DNA of 64,000 bases from Nemophila menziesii (lineage: Eukaryota; Streptophyta; Magnoliopsida; Boraginales; Hydrophyllaceae): the NCBI GenBank assembly GCA_029959085.1, contig JARWIR010000013.1, forward strand, positions 10,851,186 to 10,915,185, given 5' to 3'. Positions within the stretch are counted from its first letter, which is position 1; each line of letters starts with the position of its first letter. Of this stretch, positions 57,713 through 64,000 are shown piece after piece. The notes under the pieces are model-generated. The model was not told the origin of the DNA and ran no database searches. It worked only from the letters and a program-made list of their open reading frames with translations. Position numbers and translations under genes: made by a program.

Positions 57713-57862
57713 CTTAAAAATCAACATATTTTTCCTTATTAATATTTAAACTATTAATAGTATTCATATTTTCAATAGATATTAAGAAAGCTATTTTATA
57801 CATAATATTTTAGTAAAGAAATATTCAATTATTATAATTTTTTTAATCTCAATAAAAACAAA

Positions 57863-59743
57863 ATGGACAATATTTCAAAAATAAAGAATAAACATCTGAG
57901 GTTGAGATTAGGGGTTGAGATCACTTCAAATAAAGTTGGTCCTACTCTCGTATATATGTGTAGTTGGGCTAGTATATATAAGGAAGTTCTTATTAAGGCA
58001 GTTTTGCAAGCAATACCCAATTACGCCATGTCCATCTTCGAATTCCCTAAAACACTTTGTAAGAAGCTTTCTGGAATCATAGCTAATTTCTGGTGGGATT
58101 CAAACAATAAGAAAAGAATTCATTGGGTTAAATGGAAAAGGATCACTAGAGCGAAAAATATTGGAGGTATAGGATTCAGGGATTTTCAAAAAATGAATCT
58201 AGCTTTATTAGCTAAACAAGCCTGGAGAATAATGAGTAACCCGAATTCACTTGTTGCTAAAGTGTTGAAAGGTATATACTCCCCGTGGGATAATATTATC
58301 AATGTAAAATTAGCAAATAAAAGATCGTGGAGTTGGGCTAGTATATATAAAGGAATGCAATTTATCAAACAACATACGATATGGAGGATTGGAAATGGAA
58401 TTAACATCAATATTTGGGATCAAAAATGGGTGAATAATAAGGTATCTTTGGATAGGCCTGCGGGATGTACAATAGAATATGTAGCACAGCTCTTTAATCA
58501 AGATATGTCAGGTTGGAATATGGATCTACTTAGACAATTATTTCCCCCAAATCAAATCAATGACATATGCAAGATACCGGTAATCATTAATAAAGAGGAG
58601 GATAAATTAATTTGGCCATTCTCAAAGGACGGTGAATATAGCACCAAGTCGGGATATCATAAATTGGTTGAATTGGAAGTGCAAAATGAAGCTCAAACAT
58701 CTTCTCAAGGTATGAAGGAAAATAGCAATCTCTGGGATATTATATGGAAATCAAATGTCATGAATAAAGTCAGATCTTTTGGATGGAAAGTATGCAATGG
58801 AGCTATCCCTACTAAACGTAACCTGAAGACTAGAAAAATAATTAAGGATGCGACGTGTGAATGGTGCGAGCTGGACAAAGAAGATATTGAACATTTACTC
58901 ATAAAATGTCCTCTTAGCATGGCGGTTTGGGCAAACTCTAGATTGCAAATTATGATAGAAAAAGAAAGAAAGTATGAAATTGGGGAGTGGTTCATTGAGT
59001 TGAGAAAGAAATATAGCAAAAATGGTTGGGATCAAAGTGAATTTACGGCATATTTTCTTCTCACATTATGGAATATTTGGAAGACAAAGATGAGAGGCTT
59101 TCATGACAAAACTCCATGGGTAATCAAGGACATTCTTATCAGAATTAATTCAGCTATGAACGATCTTTTCAAAAGCAGAGAGACTAAAGATAAAGATAAT
59201 AATAAAGGAAGTATTCTTAATTGCGAGAACAATAACGAAGATATTATCGAAAGCAATCCAATTCTTAAAGATGATGCAGAGATTATTTTCATGAGTGACG
59301 CATCTTTCAAAAAGGATTATGAACCAGCAGGACTAGCAGCTACTGCGATTAATAAAGAAGGCATGGTAGTTCATAAGATTACCTCCAGACAGCTAGTTAG
59401 GAGCCCTATTGAAGGTGAAGGATGGGCAGTTCTTCTTGCTATGAGAAGGGCTGCTAGTTGTAATCTCCGGAGTGTTTCCTTTTACTCCGATAACCTCGAA
59501 CTTGTTCAAGGTATTGATAAAGATACAGGTCTTCGATGGCAGATTTCCCCTTTCATTGCCGAAATGAAGAGCTGGTTAAAGAGATTTCCCAATTGGAGAA
59601 TCAACTTCGTCAAACGGAGACTTAATAGCGTGACAGACCTTGCAGCAAAAACAGCTAGACGGAACTTGGATACGTCTAAATGGAAGAACGGAACTCTTAG
59701 TGATTATTATACTTATCTTAAGTCATTGTATAAACGATCATAA
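57863..59743 (+). CDS. LINE ORF2 C-terminal part (zf-RVT, RNase H), open frame
   Basis: A 626-codon uninterrupted frame, of which roughly the first 40 codons are flanking plus filler sequence. The real ORF2 begins at EVLIKAVLQAIPNYAM, the stretch that follows the RT catalytic core in L1 elements, so endonuclease and the FADD region are missing. Then come the WWDSNNKKRIHW and GGIGFRDFQKMNLALLAKQ blocks. A zf-RVT follows (CEWC and HLLIKC, about residues 330-350). The C-terminal RNase H has SDASF, EGEGWAVLLAMR, FYSDNLELVQG and a final TDLAAK. These give the D-E-D-D set. The absence of stops suggests a recent insertion. It is not expected to act alone. Confidence 0.93.
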   Translation: MDNISKIKNKHLRLRLGVEITSNKVGPTLVYMCSWASIYKEVLIKAVLQAIPNYAMSIFEFPKTLCKKLSGIIANFWWDSNNKKRIHWVKWKRITRAKNIGGIGFRDFQKMNLALLAKQAWRIMSNPNSLVAKVLKGIYSPWDNIINVKLANKRSWSWASIYKGMQFIKQHTIWRIGNGININIWDQKWVNNKVSLDRPAGCTIEYVAQLFNQDMSGWNMDLLRQLFPPNQINDICKIPVIINKEEDKLIWPFSKDGEYSTKSGYHKLVELEVQNEAQTSSQGMKENSNLWDIIWKSNVMNKVRSFGWKVCNGAIPTKRNLKTRKIIKDATCEWCELDKEDIEHLLIKCPLSMAVWANSRLQIMIEKERKYEIGEWFIELRKKYSKNGWDQSEFTAYFLLTLWNIWKTKMRGFHDKTPWVIKDILIRINSAMNDLFKSRETKDKDNNKGSILNCENNNEDIIESNPILKDDAEIIFMSDASFKKDYEPAGLAATAINKEGMVVHKITSRQLVRSPIEGEGWAVLLAMRRAASCNLRSVSFYSDNLELVQGIDKDTGLRWQISPFIAEMKSWLKRFPNWRINFVKRRLNSVTDLAAKTARRNLDTSKWKNGTLSDYYTYLKSLYKRS

Positions 59744-59773
59744 TTTATGTTTTCTTGACAAAAAAAAAAAAAA
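57966..59773 (+). mobile_element. 5'-truncated L1-type LINE with perfect target duplication
   Basis: The insertion is bounded by the 10-bp direct repeat atgtgtagtt (57,956-57,965 and 59,774-59,783) and ends in a pure poly(A) run. Its first 16 bases, gggctagtatatataa, do not continue the LINE reading frame. They copy an internal part of the same element (58,335-58,350). The genuine LINE sequence starts at about 57,982. Confidence 0.93.
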
Positions 59774-59894
59774 ATGTGTAGTTTTAAGCATTCAACAGGG
59801 TTTAGTAAACTAGTATTACTAGTTTTTTTACCACCGATGTAAGTTAAAAGATTAATAATAGATGACACTCCTATTCATGTTTCCTTTTATTTTC

Positions 59895-59896
<2 letters not shown>

Positions 59897-59961
<65 letters not shown>
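59897..59961. repeat. (AT)n microsatellite
   Basis: Over 60 bp of uninterrupted AT dinucleotides. Confidence 0.97.
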
Positions 59962-59963
<2 letters not shown>

Positions 59964-60387
59964 TTTGAATTCTTTAAATAAAAGATATAGAAAAATTAAC
60001 TAGAATAGAGATATCAATTCATTAATACATGTAGATTTACACCTAAGAAATGATAAACGAATAATACGGAAAGAATGACATTTATCATTACCCAAGTTAA
60101 AAATATATATTGATCAATTGAGAGCCAACTCAGGTTTGGGCCCTAAATTTTTTAGGGTCCCAAAAAATAATATGTATATATAATATTAGGTTTATGTATC
60201 TTTTAATTTAAAAATTAACAAAATACAACAATTAACTTACTCAAAAAATGAAATGGCATTCATATGGTAAGTCATGAGTTTGAAACTTTTGCATTTCATT
60301 TTGTTTTTTGATGATCCATATACTAAGTCATGAGTTCAACACTCCTGCATTTTGTTTTGTTTTTTGATGAATGGCAACCTATGCAGC

Positions 60388-61078
60388 TAAGGTTGTAAAT
60401 GAAGCAAGCCGTTCGCGAGCATTTCGAACTCGGCTCGAGATTGTTCATTAAATTAATCGAGTGGAGCTCGAGTCCCAAAAAGAGTTCGTTTGTTAAACGA
60501 GCCGAGCCGAGCCTGCTCGCGAGCTTTTTAAAAAAAAACACGTGAAAAATAAAATCAAGTTATAAATATTTATTGAATATTTTTCCAATATTTGACAATT
60601 CAAAAATTTAAAACAAAGTACTATATTCAAAAACCTATCTTATCCCAACACTTACCTTTCACTCTCCCCCTCTACCCAATTCTACAAGACCTTTCAAAAT
60701 TCAACAATCCAAAGATAGAGCATGTGATTGTGTTTAATGATTGTTTACATTAGTCAATTATCTTTTTATTGAAAATCTATAAATTAAAAGGTTTGCAACA
60801 ATATATCTTATAATTAATCCAAGTAAGTCTGAGATAAAAAAAAAAGTTTCGAACTCAAAATAGATTTAAACAAGGGTTTGAGCTTGAGCTCGAGCTCAAA
60901 ACACTTTTAAACGAGATTCCGAGCTCGAGCTCGAGCTTTGTTATATTCTCACGAGGCGAGCTCAAACACTAACTTAACAGCTTAGCTTGAGCTCAAGCTT
61001 GACTCGTTCAAATTTATAACTAAATAAAGAAGCTTATACATCTACTATTCAGCTCGACTTGACTCGTTTACAACCCTA
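60388..61078. mobile_element. hAT element, TAGGGCTGTAAATGAA family, copy c
   Basis: Left end taaggttgtaaatgaagcaa; the right end is the inverse of tagggttgtaaacgagtcaa. Flanks tatgcagc and catgcaaa match poorly (5 of 8), so it is an old copy. The gctcgagctcg-rich interior matches the other two copies. Confidence 0.72.
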
Positions 61079-61838
61079 CATGCAAAAGTATCATAAAAAT
61101 AAACATAGAAAAGTAACAAACAACAACCTCATTAAAAAAAACAAAAGCATTGAAAAGTAAGATTGTTTTTCTATTTTTTATATAATTAATTATATTCAAT
61201 ACTTTCATATATAATTTTATTTAAACCGTAAAAAATCTTATATTTTCCGTCTTAAATACGCGAGACGCTCGAAACGGCTCTGATCAATGTGATTTAAGTT
61301 AGAAATTCCTAAATGGTCAAGTATTTTACCGTCCATAATTTCTATTATTAAACCAGTAGAAAAAAGAGATAAGACGTTTAACTTTAAATTTTATATAATC
61401 ATAATGTATTAAATATTTCATTCGTTCCTTAAAATGTGTTCCAAATATAACAAAAAGTTAATTAATTCTAAAAAGATTATTTATTTAAAAATATCAAAGT
61501 GTTCTTTTTAACTTTTGAATTATTATTTTTATTAATATATATATGTTTAGTAAATATTAAAAAAATTATGATTTTCTTTACTAATAATTGTTTAATTATT
61601 ACATTATATAATTCTTATAATTTGATCTTATGAATATTTTAGTCGGCTCTTGTGATTAAGACATACATGTGTCTTGGTAATCAGGATCGATCTGATATAT
61701 TTAGGAAGCGAATCGAAAATTCAGAATTGGGCTTCCGAAATTCATTAGATAACAAAAATTAGATTTCTTTTTTTTACTTATAATAACAATTTATCATTTG
61801 ATATAGGATTCAAATTTCGTACCTTTTAAAAAAGAAAT

Positions 61839-62117
<279 letters not shown>

Positions 62118-62299
62118 AAAAGAAATACACTACTTTACTAATAAGTAAAGAGATAATTGGGATTAATTACAATTCCTCACTTTTCCTTCCCAAAAAAAAG
62201 GAAGGAGAAAATTACTTCCTACTTACTCACAAATTTTCAACTTAAATCCCAGTTAAACACATTGTCATATTTACCTTCCAATGTTACCCTTATGTGATT

Positions 62300-62430
62300 T
62301 TTTTAATTTTTTAAATATTTATTTTTAAATTTTTTTTTTCAGATTCTTTTTTCCATTTTTTTCTTGATTTTTTTAAATTTTTTTTTAAATTTTTTTTCGA
62401 TTTTCTAAATTTTTTTCCCATTTTTTTAAA
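62300..62430. repeat. T-rich low-complexity tract
   Basis: Mostly T runs broken by aaat and cccat. The Lys-rich minus-strand frame here is a composition effect. Confidence 0.85.
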
Positions 62431-62439
62431 TCGAAAATT

Positions 62440-62870
62440 GTTGTTATATGTTGATGTAACACACAAATATAGATTTATGTGTTCCTGTAACACACAAAGT
62501 CATAAAATCGATCTAAAGGATTCTCTTTTTTAACAAAATTATTTTTTTCTATTTATTAATCGCATATACACTATTTTTATTCGTCTTTAACTATCTTGAT
62601 ATATTCCAACACTTCTTTGTTATTTTTTGTGTGTTTATGTTTTAGGGTTATGTGTGTTCCAGACACACAAAACTTGATTTTGTTTATTCTAATTCCGTGT
62701 ATTCCTGAAACACACAAATCTCAGGATTGTGTGTTCTTAGAACGCACAAATATAAGATTTGTGTATTCATGGAGTACACAAATCTCAAATTTGTGTATTC
62801 ATATAACACATAAAAATCGAATTTATGTATTTCTAGAATACACAAAACTTGATTTTGTTTATCTATGGGT
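62440..62870 (+). repeat. Tandem repeat of short hairpins
   Basis: Each roughly 32-45-bp unit contains a tgtgtattc arm and an inverted gaacacaca or gtacacaaa arm. At least six degenerate units are packed at 62,640-62,860, with one or two outliers near 62,450-62,500. The plus-strand frame at 62,596-62,880 reads through as a degenerate peptide repeat (CVFLERTNIRFVY, YSWSTQISNLCI), but no protein family is recognised. Confidence 0.8.
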
Positions 62871-63418
62871 ATTTTTGTAATCTTCTATTTTTTTTGTGCT
62901 TAAATAGAAATTAAGTTGAAGTTGTTATTAATTAAAAAGTTTTACACTCTACATGTAATTAATTGGGTATTGCCCCAAATAAAATTATAATTTATGTTAT
63001 ATTACTAATCTCAAATATATACCTAGATATACATTAATAATGTTCAATTCACGAAAATAGATTCTAAAGAAGGTCAAAATTTTGCATGCGGAAAACGATG
63101 GCTTCCTTGATCTATATAGCTAGGGCCGGCCGTGGGAATAATTGGTATTGGTATTGCATTAGGTGTAGAGTAAATTATTAACAAAAAAGTAAGAGTAAAA
63201 AAACATAATTCAAAATAAAATTCCGTATGAAAGAAATACTTATAGTATGAAGAAAGACAAATCAATTTAACTCATATTTCTATTTTTTAATGCGGGATGG
63301 AAACAAAAAAACGCTCTCAACCATAACATGTACTGTACAAATTATAATCCAAAAAATACTAAAAATGCCAAAAAAAGCTTTCTTCCAAAATCCACTTAAT
63401 TCACTCCTTTTGTCTATA

Positions 63419-64000
63419 ATCCGACCAAACACGCAGTTCTTTAGCTATCTCTACTTACTACCCTTACTCTGTTTATGTACAATCTCGCTATTACAAGGAT
63501 CGATCTCTTTGGAAGCAGCAATTAAGGCGATCAGTCCTAAGGAATTGGGGATTTTTTGCTATTTCATCATCAATCATCATAATCTGTTCATCAATTATGT
63601 TTATCTTGTTCACGGTTTTACCAATTATGGAGTAACTAAAAATTGGATAAGCTGTTTGAAGAGAATGGAAGATCAAGGAACATGCAGAGACATGCAACTA
63701 CTTTGGATCAAAGAATCGAACAAGATAAGTAGGAGATTGGTATTTTCAACAAATGGATTACTACTTCTTGGGCTTCAGATCAATACAGTGGCTATCTGGT
63801 CCTTTGAGGTAATTAACTGGATCATTGCTATTTTAGTGGGCTTTAAAATGTTTTGGGCTAATCACATAGAAGTAACATATGCTAGTAATTACTCGGATTT
63901 ACTTATTAAACTACAAGACGCTTCATATTCCATCATATCTCTTATTACAACTAGCTATGTATGCATCGAGCGTGGTATTATGCTAGCCCCAAAAAAATAT
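63419..64000 (+). CDS. Unidentified open frame running off the window end
   Basis: 194 codons without a stop, from just after a TAA ending at 63,418 to the last base of the window. This is unusually long for such AT-rich sequence. The first in-frame ATG is at 63,665 (MEDQGTCRDMQLLWIKE), though an exon entered by splicing is equally possible. The translation contains hydrophobic stretches (GLLLLGLQINTVAIW, VINWIIAILVGFKMFW) that could be membrane helices, and a charged segment WIKESNKISRR between them. I do not recognise a family. It could be an exon of a host gene or part of an unknown element. The short minus-strand frame at 63,491-63,697 overlaps it and is judged a shadow. Confidence 0.45.
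   Translation, partial: MRPNTQFFSYLYLLPLLCLCTISLLQGSISLEAAIKAISPKELGIFCYFIINHHNLFINYVYLVHGFTNYGVTKNWISCLKRMEDQGTCRDMQLLWIKESNKISRRLVFSTNGLLLLGLQINTVAIWSFEVINWIIAILVGFKMFWANHIEVTYASNYSDLLIKLQDASYSIISLITTSYVCIERGIMLAPKKY

Overview
The window looks like a repeat-dense, AT-rich stretch of a flowering-plant nuclear genome, most likely a eudicot. The evidence is a plant-specific Dof transcription factor, plant L1-type LINEs whose ORF1 carries DUF4283 plus a zinc knuckle and whose ORF2 ends in zf-RVT plus RNase H, Ty3/gypsy LTR remnants with a tRNA-Asp-like primer site, tRNA-derived SINEs, hAT and Mutator-type elements, and a plant mobile domain gene. I see no bacterial genes, rRNA, true tRNA or CRISPR. 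Only one apparently intact host gene is visible, the Dof gene at 30,257-30,973. A second long open frame enters at 63,419 and runs off the right end.

Layout: 1-240 is the end of a foldback element whose better copy lies at 54,005-54,905. 444-6,190 is a decayed L1 LINE on the minus strand, with a second, better preserved LINE ORF1 (6,950-8,791) upstream in the same orientation. 10,806-13,010 is a gypsy fragment (gag, primer site, LTR). 14-21 kb holds LINE tails, SINEs and an unusual set of very short poly(A)-ending insertions, each flanked by a target duplication. 20.6-29.4 kb holds hAT elements, inverted and compound microsatellites, a degenerate CCTTAA-rich region with a tandem duplication, and a Mutator-type relative. 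The Dof gene follows.

33,402-41,697 is read as one composite Mutator-like element. It has related terminal inverted repeats built from GCGC-type hairpins, a broken plant mobile domain gene on the plus strand and a broken MULE transposase on the minus strand. A 1.53-kb solo LTR sits inside the transposase reading frame, and an LTR fragment and an hAT element sit elsewhere in it. Next to it is a GC-rich Pack-MULE-like element (42,147-43,800) with a perfect 9-bp target duplication.

47-53 kb is a very decayed LINE followed by decayed gypsy pol. 53.8-62.9 kb is a nest of SINEs, a foldback element, three hAT elements, two Mutator-type MITEs, a young 5'-truncated LINE (57,966-59,773) with a 626-codon open frame, and a hairpin-forming tandem repeat.

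All identifications come from reading the sequence and its translations. No database search was run.
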